From the NCBI GenBank assembly GCA_002803225.1, contig NXFV01000188.1, positions 1 through 45,014 of the forward strand: a stretch of 45,014 nucleotides of DNA, written 5' to 3'. The position numbers and the translations under genes were made by a program. Origin of the DNA: Gamarada debralockiae. Taxonomy: Eukaryota > Ascomycota > Leotiomycetes > Helotiales > Hyphodiscaceae. Shown one piece after another: positions 9,573 to 21,487 of this stretch. Positions within the stretch are counted from its first letter, which is position 1, and every line of letters begins with the position of its first letter. A model generated the notes under the pieces. That model saw only the letters and a program-made list of their open reading frames with translations. It was not told where the DNA came from and searched no databases.

Positions 9573-11411
9573 ATGGCAGACGCAGACGAAAAGCCAAGGC
9601 CATCGAGAAGGAACACTTCCGGAGCAGCGTCTCGAAGATCTGGCTCACGAGGCTCATCTCCAACCCCAGGCCTAAGCCGATTGATCTCGGGGAGACACCT
9701 TGACGACCACCCTCTATATCACGGCCATCACTACAATGGAGAGCAGCGAAACGAAGAAGTGTTCGATGATGAGACTTCAGACGACGATACCGATCTCACG
9801 GAGAAGGACGCACAGGATACAGGAGATATTGAGCCAGAGTCGAGTGGCGATATTGTGCCAGAAGTAAGAGATGGGATTGAAGATCAAAGAGATGTGGAAG
9901 CCGGGCCAAAGTTGGAGAAGTCGAGGACAACGAGGAGTGGAAGAAGCGCAAGAGATCCGAATTTAGTTAGCTGGGACGGTCCTGATGACCCCGAAAATCC
10001 TAAGAACTGGACCACTAGAAGGAAGTGGGCGGCTACTGTGGTTGGTACGCGATCCTTTGACCTGTTTTCCTTCACCTAAGCTAACATGAGATTGCTAGTG
10101 TCATCTTTCACTTTCATCTCCCCAGTTTCCTCATCAATGGTTGCCCCAGCTTTGACCGCAATCTCTAGGGAATTCGGCATCACCAATGAGGTAGTGTCGT
10201 CCTTGACACTTTCTATTTTCGTCCTGGCATATGCTATTGGACCGCTCTTTTTGGGACCCTTGTCAGAGATGTACGGGAGAGTTATCGTCTTGCAGACTAG
10301 CAATCTGATGTATCTCTTCTTCAACCTTGGATGTGGTCTGGCTCAAACAAAAACTCAAATGATCATCTTCCGTTTCCTCTCTGGACTGGGAGGTTCCGCT
10401 CCGTTGGCTCTAGGTGGAGGCGTGTTGAGTGACCTTTTCACAGCCGAAGAACGTGGTAGAGCCATCAGTATATATAGTCTCGCCCCACTGCTTGGACCGG
10501 CCGTCGGGCCAATCGCTGGAGGTTTTATCACTGAGAACACGACATGGAGATGGGTGTTTTATGCAACGACTATCGCAGATGGACTTATTCAATTCTTCGG
10601 ATTGTTCTTCCTTCAAGAAACCTACCCACCTGTGCTCCTCCACCGCAAGAAGAAGAAGCTCATCAAAGAAACCGGAAACGAGGCTCTCCACACCGAGTGG
10701 GATAACCCAAATCGCACCGTCGCAGCCGCTCTACGAATCTCACTCATCCGGCCCTTCAGGCTCCTCGGTACCCAAGTCATTGTGCAAGTCTTGGCTATCT
10801 ACATGGCCTATCTCTATGGGCTCATGTATCTCGTACTGTCCACCTTCCCCACACTGTGGGAGAACAATTACCACGAATCTATTGGCATTGGCGGTCTCAA
10901 CTACATCTCGCTGGGAGTCGGATTCTTCGTCGGCACTCAAATCTGCGCTCCCTGCCAAGATAGGATCTACCGAGCACTCAAGAAACGTAACAATGGAGTA
11001 GGGAAGCCAGAATTCCGTGTCCCACTCATGATACCTGGAGCTCTGCTCGTTCCAGTAGGGTTGTTTTGGTATGGATGGTCAGCGCAAGCTCATACGCATT
11101 GGATCCTCCCTAACATCGGAGCTGCGATCTTCTCCGCCGGAGTGATTATTGGTTTCCAATGTATCCAGACATACATTGTCGATTCGTACACCAGATATGC
11201 TGCTAGTGCTGTCGGTGCCGCCACCGTCTTGAGAAGTTTGGCGGGCTTTGGATTCCCGCTCTTTGCACCATACATGTATAATGCACTTCATTACGGTTGG
11301 GGCAATAGTTTGCTGGCGTTCATCGCTATAGGGTTGGGATGGCCAGCACCGATCTTGTTATGGAAATTTGGCGAGAAGTTGAGAAAGAAGAGTACCTTTG
11401 CTGCTGGGTAA
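9573..11411 (+). CDS. MFS transporter, DHA1 drug/H+ antiporter type
   Basis: Two exons: 9573-10044 and 10099-11411 (54-nt intron), 594 residues. Residues 1-140 form a cytosolic, acidic and Ser/Arg-rich N-terminal tail ending in the DHA1 hallmark SWDGPDDPENPKNWTTRRKW. Then come twelve predicted membrane segments in a 6+6 arrangement with a central hydrophilic loop (about 350-390). Motif A between TM2 and TM3 is LGPLSEMYGRVIV, and the antiporter motif C in TM5 is LAPLLGPAVGPIAGGF. The second half contains FVGTQICAPCQDRIYRALKK. Close relatives export fungicides, polyamines or toxins from the plasma membrane; the substrate here is unknown. It is followed 1.2 kb downstream by a Zn2Cys6 regulator in the same orientation. 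No biosynthetic genes are adjacent. Confidence 0.92.
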
Positions 11412-12622
11412 TGAGTGATGATGAATTTTGTATTGGCGGTAGGTATTTGCATTTGGTCGAGCGTTTTGGGTTCTGTGGGGCTTAGAATGGCGTTCCGTGG
11501 GGGGGGGAGACCTCGATGTTGTATGTCCAGTATACCCCTATTTGTCATTTTTGGAGGTAGATGAGAGATGGATAGAGGAGTCCAGACATAGAAATAATGT
11601 TCCACATTGTTTTTCAAGTCAGCCACCTTATCCGCCATCACTTGAAGAAATTCCGTGATCGAAAAGGTAGATATCTTTCCTTGAAGCTTTAGCCCACTCG
11701 AACTATCCAATATATACCGGCAAGCTATCAGGTCAGTTCCTGAGACATTCTCAAGTTCTTTTGCATTGCACAATCTTCACAACCTTCATCCCAATGACTG
11801 TCCGCTCCGCCATCACAAAGCGCCGTCCGCCACGACCAATCAGTCAAGTCTCGGTCCTAAAAGCAAAAGCATCCCCATTTGGACTGCACTTAGATAAGGA
11901 CCGAATAATGCTCAAAATCATTCAAATGATGAGATAAAACCAGAAAATTTGACTCCAAACAACAGTAAAGAAATGGGGATTTGAAATATGTTGACCGCGC
12001 CCTAAGTACTTGTATCTAACGGCCACTCAGGGTACGTTAAAATAGCGGACAGCCTAGAACTTCAAGGCAGTCGACACCAAAGCACATCTTTTCAACAGGT
12101 AAGCGCAGTACCAACTCTCCAATCAACTCACACAAATTGAAAAAGCAGCCAAGAAATAAGGACTTCCTTATCGATTCGCTTGGCCTCGTCACTCCTCTCA
12201 CCACTAATGAACCCGCTGCGCGGGCTTTTATAGACATATATTTGCTTGTGACTCTTTGTGTGACTGCGATATATCGCTCACCCAACAGCCTCTGTTGTGT
12301 TGGCCCCCCTCCCCATTTTGTCAGCACGCTCCAGACCTGACGTATCGGGAATCACTCCAGAGAGATTCAGATTTTGCATCTTTTCTTAATGTACGTGCCG
12401 AAATTTTGCCTGGAGGACTGAGAACACGCACCTGGAAATTTGTGCGACGAAAAGATCTGAACGATCAATATCAGTGGACAATCGGTTGTCTGATAACGCA
12501 CCCAATCTCTGCAGCCACGGATCTGAGGCGGGGTTACACGGACTCGAGGAGCGATCCTCTGTCGCAAAACAAGATACCTACGCGTTCCTTGGACTTGGTA
12601 GTTATTGACTCTTCCCCACCTT
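11412..12622. other. Intergenic region upstream of the NirA-like factor
   Basis: 1.2 kb with a nine-G run at 11499-11507 and several short ORFs without domains. The long leader region suggests a regulated promoter for the transcription factor, but no specific motif stands out. Confidence 0.5.
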
Positions 12623-15439
12623 ATGGCCGAGACTCGAGATGTGGACCAGATGTTGATGCAAAGCGGGGATGGTGGAATTGATATGAACAATGGGAATGCG
12701 CTGGAAGGCGGGGCACCACCCACAAAGAAGAAGTCGAGGAGTAGTCGGGATGCAGCAGCAATCAAAAGACGGTGTGTCAGTACCGCTTGTATTGCGTGTA
12801 GGAGAAGGAAGTCGAAGTGCGATGGCAATACGCCGAGCTGCGCTGCCTGCTCGAGTGTATATGGTACTGGTGAGTTCTGGCGACCAGAGTAAATAGTGAC
12901 ACGGCTGACAGATGTAATGGCAGAATGCGTTTACGATCCCAACAGTGACCATCGACGGAAGGGCGTATACAAGGAGAAGATTGATAGTTTGAAGACGCGG
13001 AATTCGACTCTACAGACGTTGGTACAGGCGATATTGAACGCGGCGGAGGATGATGTGCCAAACCTGGTACGGCAGATCCGAACATGTGAGAGTTTGGATG
13101 ATGTGGCAGACAGTATCCTTCGACAAGAACAGGGGATGGAGGACGAAGAGGATGATTGCGATGATACTGCATATACATCGACGAACCTCCCGACCTTCGA
13201 GACCGAATTATCAGGAAAGATGGGAGAATTGAGGCTCGAGAATGGTTCAGTGCGATTCCTTGGTGGAACATCGAATCTGATATATTTGGACCCAACGGAC
13301 GAAAGCGATGGAGCTGTTGGATCAGATGCATACCAGCAGCAAGAAGATCCTCTCACGAGTTGGACGACGGTCACAAGGGATACGGAGGTCATTGTACATT
13401 TGATCAACATGTACTTTACATGGCATTATCCTTACTTCACGACTTTATCGAAAAGTTTCTTCTACCGAGACTTCTTGCTAGGCAAACCACCTGGAACTCC
13501 GAAACGGACTATCTACTGCTCCTCACTACTGGTAAATGCGATGTTGGCGTTGGGGTGCCACTTCACAAATTCCCCAGCTGGTTGTGCAGACCCTAACGAT
13601 CCGACGACAAAAGGAGATGCGTTCTTCGCGGAAGCAAAGAGGTTAATCGTTGAAAATGACGAGTACGAAAAGCCGAGATTGACCACAATACAAGCCCTGT
13701 GTCTGATGTCCGTTCGAGAAGCTGGATGTGGTCGAGAAGCAAAAGGTTGGGTTTACAGTGGTATGAGTTTCCGGATGGCACAGGATATGGGTCTGAATCT
13801 CGATTCTGGCGGCATGACAAACAACAAGGAGAAAATGGACGAGCAGGAAATTGATGTACGAAGAATCACGTTCTGGGGCTGCTTCCTGTTCGACAAGTGC
13901 TGGTCTAACTATCTTGGACGATTACCTCAACTGCCGGTTTCGAATATCACGGTCCCGAAGTATGATGTGTTTCCTGATGAAGATGCTGATATATGGTCGC
14001 CTTATACGGACAACGGAATCGGCCAGATGCATTCGCAACCGTCAAGAACGAGAACAGTGGCTTTGCAAATCTCAAGTCTTTGCGAGATCAGCAGTGACTT
14101 ATTGATCTTTTTTTATCACCCTCAGCATCTAGAAAGATCCGTCGGGAGATCTCAGGAATTGAAGAAGCTCAGTGAGTTGCAGACACGATTAGAAGCATGG
14201 CGAAGAGAACTTCCGAAGGAGCTGGAGGCGAAAGAAGGACAGTTGCCCAATGTCCTTCTTATGCAGTACGTACAATTATGATTCGCGTTGACACTGCACT
14301 TCTGACTGTATAATAGCATGTTCTTCCACCTACTGTACATTCACCTCTTCCGCCCTTTCCTGAAATACAACCCAACCACCTCCCCTCTGCCCTCTCATGT
14401 TTCACCTCGAAAACTATGCACTCAAGCTGCCGGCTCAGTATCCAAACTCATGCGCCTCTACAAACGAACATACGGTCTACGCCAAATCTGCAATATCGCA
14501 GTTTACATCGTCCACTCAGCATGCACAATCCATCTCCTCAGCCTTCCCGAGAAGACCGCAAAGCGAGATATCATTCACGGAGTCAAACATCTCGAGGAAA
14601 TTGCTGAAGACTGGCTATGCGCACGACGAACTTTGAGTATCCTCAGTGTATTGGCCAGGAAGTGGAAGGTCGAGCTACCCGATGAGGCCTCCGTAGTGTT
14701 TGCTCGAACCGACGCGAAATATGGCACATTCAGCACGGCCGATGTCCCATCTCCCAAAGCAGAGTTGGTAGTTGCTACTCCGCCTTCAGCAGCTACTTCG
14801 CCTCCTCGCGCATCTCCCCAGGCGCAGCAAAATACTCAACGTCAAAACCAGCTCAAGCAGAGTCTGTACAGTTACCTCCCAGACTCTCAATCTACTACCC
14901 AGAATGGACAAATGAACATAGCTCCAAGACAACCCCCCCAATCACAGATTCAACAATCTACCAGTCCAGTTCAAAACTTGAAACGAGATCCATCTTCCGG
15001 TATCGGATCAACGAGCATTCCCAACGAACCCTTGATTTCTTCTATTCCTTATACTCGATACAACACTTCAGCGGCGACCTCAAGATCCACCTTCACCCCA
15101 GCCAACGACCTTCCACGTGCAGACTCCGTTGTCACGTCCGAACCGACTTCCACAAGGCAAGTCAGTCCGACTACTCTGTTTGGAGGCGTGGATGCTCTGG
15201 TTGAAAGTCAGGATTGGTGGCTAAGAGATCAAGCCAGTTTGGCGATGGGTTTCGATAATTGGATGAGTGGGGATATGAATAGTGGGAACCCAGGAGTGAG
15301 TGGAAATAGTAATGTGAGCTCAGGCGCGGGTGATATGAATGCAATGGCAGGAATGGGATCGGGTTTCTACATACCTCCAATTGGTGATAATCTGGGTACT
15401 GATGGGTATGGCGATGATGATTGGAATACCTATACTTAA
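12623..15439 (+). CDS. Zn2Cys6 transcription factor, NirA/NIT4-like
   Basis: Three exons: 12623-12869, 12924-14265, 14317-15439, 903 residues. The second intron removes a stop-containing stretch and restores LLMHMFFHLLYIHLFRPF. The Zn2Cys6 cluster is at residues 56-84 (Cys 56, 59, 66, 73, 76, 84), preceded by a basic stretch and followed by VYDPNSDHRRKGVYKEKIDS and a linker helix, closely recalling NIT4/NirA. The fungal-specific TF domain spans about 230-560 (VIVHLINMYFTWHYPYFTTL; SVREAGCGREAKGWVYSGMS; FWGCFLFDKCWSNYLGRLPQ). The C-terminal 230 residues are Gln/Ser/Pro-rich, then Gly/Asn-rich and acidic, as in activation domains. NirA proper activates nitrate genes, but NirA-like paralogues are common and no nitrate gene is nearby, so the target is open. 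Nuclear location is inferred. There are 525 bp to the next gene. Confidence 0.88.
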
Positions 15440-15964
15440 TCTTTCAAAGTCTTTGAGAGATTAGGGAACGAGGGATGATCAGTAATGGGAAATGACTAAG
15501 AACTTACGGAACATGTGTATTGATTGAGTTGGTTATTTATCGTATAAGCAGGAGGCTTGATAGACAGGAGTCTGGAACTATGTAACCGGGTGCTTGAATT
15601 TAATCCACCCAGGTGGAACGCTCATCTCAATTGAATGATCAATGTCATCACTTCCATATCTTCCAATGTCCGCAAGGCAGTGACAAATTTTGCATTAGTA
15701 GTCGGCTCGATCTGGAAAGAACCTGGAATTCCAAATTCGTATCACGTGTAGACTTCGTGACCTCCCATTTTCTGTAACACATCCTCAAACTCTAACCACA
15801 CAACCATTCACTCGTTCAGTCCTCGTTTTCCCGTTAAACCTCTCCAAATTTAGTCACTTTCCAATTCTTCAATTCCTCATATCAAAACAGTCAACTTCTT
15901 CTCAAATAGCAAATTCTCAACTCAGTCATCCAATCCACCACGTCACCACGGCCTCACATCAAAA
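15440..15964. other. Intergenic region
   Basis: 525 bp. The last 150 bp are pyrimidine- and AAT/CAA-rich, typical of a fungal 5' leader. One CACGTG occurs at 15743-15748. No gene is seen. Confidence 0.5.
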
Positions 15965-16839
15965 ATGCCAACCTACCCACAAACCAGCCAGCCGGTCACG
16001 CGCCGCGAGCCCGTAGTAGCTTCCCTCACCCCTCCCATCGCAGTACCAACTCACGGACCCGGCGGTACGTTTACCGTTCTCGCAAAGTCATACGTCGCCG
16101 CTCCGCCATCGGTCGTCCTCCAAACCATCCGCAACACCAATGAATGGTACAAATGGAACTCTTTCTGTCCACGCTGCGTCATTGATCCCAAATCAAGTCC
16201 GTCTTCAGCACCAAACAACGGCGATAAGGCATTAGAAACCGGCAAGGAGGGATGGCTAGAGGTTGGTACGATTGCGGTTATTGATGTGTATATGAATGGT
16301 GATGGGTTGGTGGAGGGAAAGAAGAAGAGTAGGGACCAGGGGATTGTTGTTACGAAGTTGGAGCGACTGGGTGATGAGGACGGGAGGGAGGGGTATAGGA
16401 TTGCGTGGAAGAGCACGGGATTCAGCCATTGGCAGGTGAGTTATTCGGGTTGCCTTGTCCGGACTGTTCATGAGCGAAATCGTTCAAGCAGAATGAGCGA
16501 TTCAGAAAGCTATCTTTTCAGAGCTGTGGTCCCTGGATCATGTCTTCGCAGCAGATGCTTAAAAGCTAGAATCATCCAAAAAGAATGAGCGGTTACTAAC
16601 TCCCCGATCATCTACAGCTGCATTCGGAACGGGTGATGGAGTTTGTGGAGAATCATGATGGTGGAACGGACTATTGTTGTTGGGAGACGTTTGGGGGATT
16701 ATTGGGAAGTGTGGTTAAGGCTACGGTTGGTGGACAGCTAGTTGATAGGTTTGGAGATTATGCCAGGGATATGAAGGCATTTGTCGAGGGTGGGAAAGGC
16801 GTTGCGGGCGACGGAGAGATTGTGAATGGGAGTGGATGA
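15965..16839 (+). CDS. SRPBCC/START-like (polyketide cyclase/dehydrase-type fold) protein
   Basis: Two exons: 15965-16435 and 16618-16839, 230 residues. The 182-nt intron has stop codons in frame and a clear TTACTAAC branch site 20 nt before its AG. The helix-grip ligand-binding fold is suggested by FTVLAKSYVAAPPSVVLQTI, then TNEWYKWNSFCPRC, a mid strand EVGTIAVIDVYMNGDG, the IAWKSTGFSHWQLHSERVMEF pair across the splice, and a C-terminal amphipathic helix (LVDRFGDYARDMKAFV). Such proteins bind lipids or other hydrophobic ligands; the specific ligand is unknown. No signal peptide is seen. It converges on the XlnR homologue with 387 bp between stops. Confidence 0.8.
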
Positions 16840-17226
16840 TATGGATTTGAGAGAAATGCAGAACGCAGTGTTAGTATTTCAGAACGATTATCATTCAGAG
16901 GAGATGAGCATATGAGCTGAGAGGGTAAACAGCAGATCCCATGAACTCTTTTTTATTTAGACTTTAGACATCAATAAAGCAAGATTCCGTCCGTCATATG
17001 TACTTGTACTAGATCCAATCCGTGACAAACGCTCCACAAGGCAGTCAAGAAAGCTATGTACAGTCGATATGAACCACGTGATTTACTCAATCGCCCACCA
17101 ACACCAAATCGGTCCCCAACTCCCGTGCCCATGGTCATCCAAATCGTGATCTTGGAGTCCAGTCCAAGAACCATCCCAATCCAGCCTCCGGTCCCAAACC
17201 CACCTGCGCCAGTAACAAGATCAAAG
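16840..17226. other. Convergent intergenic spacer
   Basis: 387 bp between the stop codons of the SRPBCC gene and the XlnR homologue. It probably holds both 3' UTRs. Nothing else is seen. Confidence 0.5.
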
Positions 17227-20200
17227 TTAAAGAGCTAGTCCAGTCCCGTCACCCGTCCATCGATACAATGCAAGCACTTCCCTTCGCTTCAGCTGTTGCT
17301 CGCCGAAATCTTCTGGTACTCGACCTCGGACTTGAGCTAGTGCTGAGCGCATGACTTTGCGGAAGTTCCTCTGAAAACGTGTTAGATTGCTAAAATGGCT
17401 AATTAAGGGTAACATACCTGATACTCAGTGTTCAGCGTCACCACACACGCCTCATGTGCACGCACTATCGTCTCGCAAGCCCTCACGACGCTCGGAGACG
17501 CCTCGACTTGGAGCTTGTCTGCAATAAGTAACAACAGGAAGCTTCCTTGCAGTAGATACACGCCTGCAAATCTCGGAGTCAGCATATGCTTGATAAGGCA
17601 ACAAGGACCGAGCCGCGAAAACTGTCGAGAGTTACGAGACAACATTATACTCAAAGTACATCCGTTTAGGAGTAGAATCTGGGAGTAGAAAGGAATAAAT
17701 GACGCCGAATACTAACTTACCGAAAAAGAACGGCATAAATTCCAACCCTGGATCGTACTCAAGGATGTGATTTATAGCTTCAGCGGCGCTAACCGCGTGA
17801 CCTGTTGCGTTGATGAAGCTTTGAGATGAAATCCAAAGGTCGTTGTCGTCAAGAAGCGAGATTGGATCCCATTTTCCTGTGAGAAGAATGTGTAAGACGT
17901 GCATTACATGTGTTCCATAAGCGACAACAATGCGTGTTTGAATGTCTGCTTCAGAGATGTGATTTGAAGAAGCTGTGTGAACTGAGTGGACAGAAGGAGT
18001 GCTGGTTTCGTTGTGTTCGAGTGTGTTCGACTGAGCTGAAACACCTTCCATACTTTGATCTTGGTCTTCGACTGGCGGAATGCTGAGATGTCGTGCTTCG
18101 AAGTCCTTGAGACTTTGACCGTACGCTTCGAGTTGGCGGGCGATTTCGCTGGCATGATCATCCCATTCTTGGGCAGACCTGAAGCCGATGCCGAATCGGG
18201 GGTGGTTCTTGGCGTGGTAGAGATCGACTATCTCTCCCAAAATCGTCTGCGCTCAGGGTCAGTATATGCTTGGTAAGGGAAGAACGACAGAGCGGAGAGA
18301 GTTTTCGGGAGGTCCGAGATGGTATTCTACTCAGAATACCTCTGTTTCAAAGTAGGATTCAGGAGTAATTTGCTTACCATGAGGGGTAAGAAATATCCGA
18401 ATATACTATGTCCGGTACACTCAAAGTTAGGTCCTCTCCTTCTAATCCGTGGTGTACCACTCGGGGAAGTAATATGAATGCTTGAATCACCAGTGTAGAA
18501 TTCTCCAGCCTGCCACAACGTGTCGTCCATTGGCTGGAGAAGGCCATCACACTCGATGTCTAACAGAAAGAGTGGTCTGTTATAGCAAAGAGCTAGATGA
18601 CGATCCACGGTATAAACCAGCCACCATATCCGTCTTCGTTCCTCCCGTTCTTCCTCCGTGATCAGCCCTGATTGATTTGGGACATCATCGTCGGCTTCTC
18701 CATCAGCGTCAACATCGTTGACAACTTCGGCGGATTGCTGTGAGGCCATGGTCTGGGGATTGTGTGGAAGCTCGCGTCCTAGTTTGAGCTCCCGTGCTAG
18801 GGACCAGGCTGCGTTCCACCATCGTAAACTTGCACCCTTGTACTCGCTGGCCGAGACAACAGTGGCAAGGTGGATGTAGGTCACCACATCATCGAGGGTA
18901 CCAGCGGCACCGAAAGCTCCACCGGTTTCTCCGTTCAGTCCGTCCGAGGCCACGGATCCTGGCATCGCTACACCAAGTCCACCCAATGCAACACCATTGA
19001 TGACAGTGTTAGAAAAGTTGGGTGAAGTCTCGCTGCCGGAAGGACCGTGAATGAGAGGTTTGAGTAAACCAACGGTTAATTCGAGAAGTCTTTGACAGAT
19101 GCGTCCTCTGGACGAGGGTGGTGCAGTCAAGAAGGCAGCATCGCTTGTCTGGGCTACAACCCATAGCATGCTTGCTAATAACGCAGGTGTACATTGTCGA
19201 GGTTTGGTTGGGTGAAGGATAGAATGCTTCCGGAAGACGTATCCGAGGACATACGGTGAGGTCGGGTGCATCAACGCCGACGAGGAGCTTGCAAAGTACA
19301 AGTCGAGTAAATCACAGGCTAGTGAGACCGGGATAATGTTGCCAAGGTGGGGGATGAGAGGCTCCAACACGGGATAGCGGAGGTTTGAAGGGAAGTTGTG
19401 GTGTGTCACGTGTTGCTGGTATTGATTAGATGGTGAACCCAAGGACATCCACCCACCGGGGGAGGCGGCATCAGACCCCATGGGGAATCCGGGTAGAGGA
19501 CTGTCGCCTAAACGAAAGGGACCTGGGGTATTACCCGGATATTGGGTAGGACTTTGGGCCTGGATGGCGTACGGTAAGTCGGTATAGCCGGGTAAATTCC
19601 CCTGCGCGGCACTGAAGTTCGAATGACCATTGCCGTTCATCATGTGGGTATTCAGAGCGGGCCTGTATCCATGCATACTTGAATAGCCGTTCAAGTTCAG
19701 GGACGCAGGGCTTCCGATTTGATCGGATTCTGGACGACTTGCCATGTGAGGCTGATGGCCATTCGAAATTTCCGTAAGGCTCTCCAGACTTCCAGCCCTC
19801 AGTCGTCCTTTCAATTGCTCCCTCGTAGAACTTTTGCCATCGAGTCCTGTTGTATTCAGACTCAGAGATCTGGACGCTTGGGGTCGTTGGAATTCGATGT
19901 TGTCGTTTGCAAGAGAAGTGGTCGACGACCCGTTCTCATTCCGCGATTCTGTCGGTGATCGTTCCTCTGACGATTGACCCGTAGGTGACTTTTGTCCATT
20001 AGCAGCCGCCGCTGCTGCTGCTTGCTGTGCAAGATCCTTTCGCGAGGCCTTTCCTCGCTTCTTTCGTTCTCTTATGTACTCGCATCCCAAACCGAATTCT
20101 AATCCCCATCAGTATTGCTCCACCATGCTGCATCGAAAACTTACCAACGCAGTGAGCGCAAGGGCTTTGACCATCGCATTTTGTCCGGAGTTGGTTGCAT

Positions 20201-20517
20201 TGATCGCAAGCTCTGCTAATCCGCCGCCGAATTGGACCAGACGCGCCGTTCCCATTTGTAGTTCGCCCGTTCGCACCCATTGCCCCAGCTCCATTGTACG
20301 GGTGTTGTCGATGTTTAGAGTTGTGACCTCTGTGGACTTGGGAATTTTGGTGAACGTCCACATGTTGGTGAAGTTGTTGGAGCGCGTATTGCGATCCGTG
20401 TGCAAGGGTATCTAGACCCGAGTGAATGTGATTCGACGGGACGTGCCCGTTGGAAAGCATATTGCTCGAAGGCAAAGCATTGTATGCCGAAAAACGATGG
20501 AGAGGGTTCGAAAGCAT
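17227..20517 (-). CDS. xlnR: XlnR/XYR1-type (hemi)cellulase transcription activator
   Basis: Five exons on the minus strand: 20517-20145, 20098-18378, 18246-17721, 17563-17418, 17370-17227, 969 residues. Introns are 46, 131, 157 and 47 nt, each with GT-AG ends. The Zn2Cys6 cluster is at residues 104-130 ([14 protein letters not shown], then CAHC, C130) and is followed by [20 protein letters not shown], an XlnR hallmark; the first intron splits the cluster, as in known xlnR genes. A Ser/Asn/Pro-rich region follows, then the fungal TF domain ([40 protein letters not shown]). The conserved C-terminal tail includes [40 protein letters not shown] and the terminal [14 protein letters not shown]. 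XlnR/XYR1 is the main activator of xylanase and, in many species, cellulase genes and pentose catabolism. The slightly long length reflects the N-terminal His/Asn-rich segment and Ala repeats. Confidence 0.95.
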
Positions 20518-20778
20518 CTTGAAAGTCTTGTAAAAATCAGCTCCTGGAGAGGGTTGAACAAGGCTTCAATCAGACTTTGGTGAAGTATGAGTGTGGAGAA
20601 GTAAGCTGGCGGATGGTTCTCAAGAAGAGATGCAGCGGAGCATCTATACCTGCTGGATGCGGTCTGGGATGTGCTCCTGGATCATCAGCAGGACCCTTTG
20701 TATGAGGGAGTGTGGAGAGGTTGAGGTGTATTGAACCAACAGCAACGCCACAAATTGACAAGGCAATCAATTATAATG

Positions 20779-21487
20779 GCGGGGTTAGCTGGAGAAAAAA
20801 AAGAGGGAAGTCCTGAAGGTTATTGCTCTCGGCTGTGGAGATACAGGGATCGTCACCGACTTTAGTTCGTCCTGGGCAAGTGGATGGGACGTGACAAAGT
20901 GCTGATGCTCAATCGCTGGTGGGTTTTGAGCCTTCGAGGCCACTCTCCGCGGTGGCATCAGCTCCGAGGTTTTTACTCGGCCACACTTTTTCCGAATATG
21001 TCAAGTGCTTTCAAGGGTGCAGCTCTTATTTCGGCCATTCTCCAATAATCGCTCCATCCATAGCGTAGTTTTGCTCCTCCTCCTGCTCCTCTCAGAATAT
21101 TCGACCTGCCTTGTCATTTCCCACGTCTTCCCTTGTCTTAGAAGCCTTTCCTGTTGGCCGGGGCCAATCATTTGGTGAGATCATGGCTGGTGGGGGGAGT
21201 CTCGCCGTATTCCTGCTTTCCGCTGCCGGGGAGGAAGAAGATTAAGCTATGCGCTTCTAGGAAGTTGTCTATGTGATGTTGCGCAAGAGGATCCTTGACC
21301 AACCCAAACTTGAGATGGCACGCTAGAACTAGACCTGTCTCTCAGACCAGCCTATCCAAGCCAATCCAAGCCCCGTCCGTAGAAGCAACGTTGTACCTTA
21401 ATCAAGTTCAGCGCCGTCCACGACGTCCACGCTTATGTCGTTCAGCTAAACAAATTATCGCTCCAATAGCATCAATCGTGGGCGGGG
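20779..21487. promoter_or_regulatory. Group of CreA-like (SYGGRG) hexamers upstream of the XlnR homologue
   Basis: GCGGGG at 20779, CCGGGG at 21158 (followed directly by CCAAT at 21164), GTGGGG at 21190, CCGGGG at 21226 and GCGGGG at 21482, all on the + strand. About three matches on both strands together would be expected by chance in this length, so enrichment is modest. CreA repression of xlnR genes is known in other fungi. Confidence 0.3.

Noticed and set aside
11291..11773. 160-codon minus-strand ORF downstream of the MFS gene
   Set aside because: It overlaps the end of the MFS coding region, and its remaining part has no recognisable features.
9573..15439. Transporter plus Zn2Cys6 factor as a possible secondary-metabolite cluster
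   Set aside because: No PKS, NRPS, terpene or tailoring enzymes are present nearby, and the factor resembles NirA/NIT4.
17075..17080. Repeated CACGTG hexamers across the window as a network of sites
   Set aside because: The number seen is not above the roughly eleven expected by chance in 45 kb; only the extended 10-mer pair was kept.
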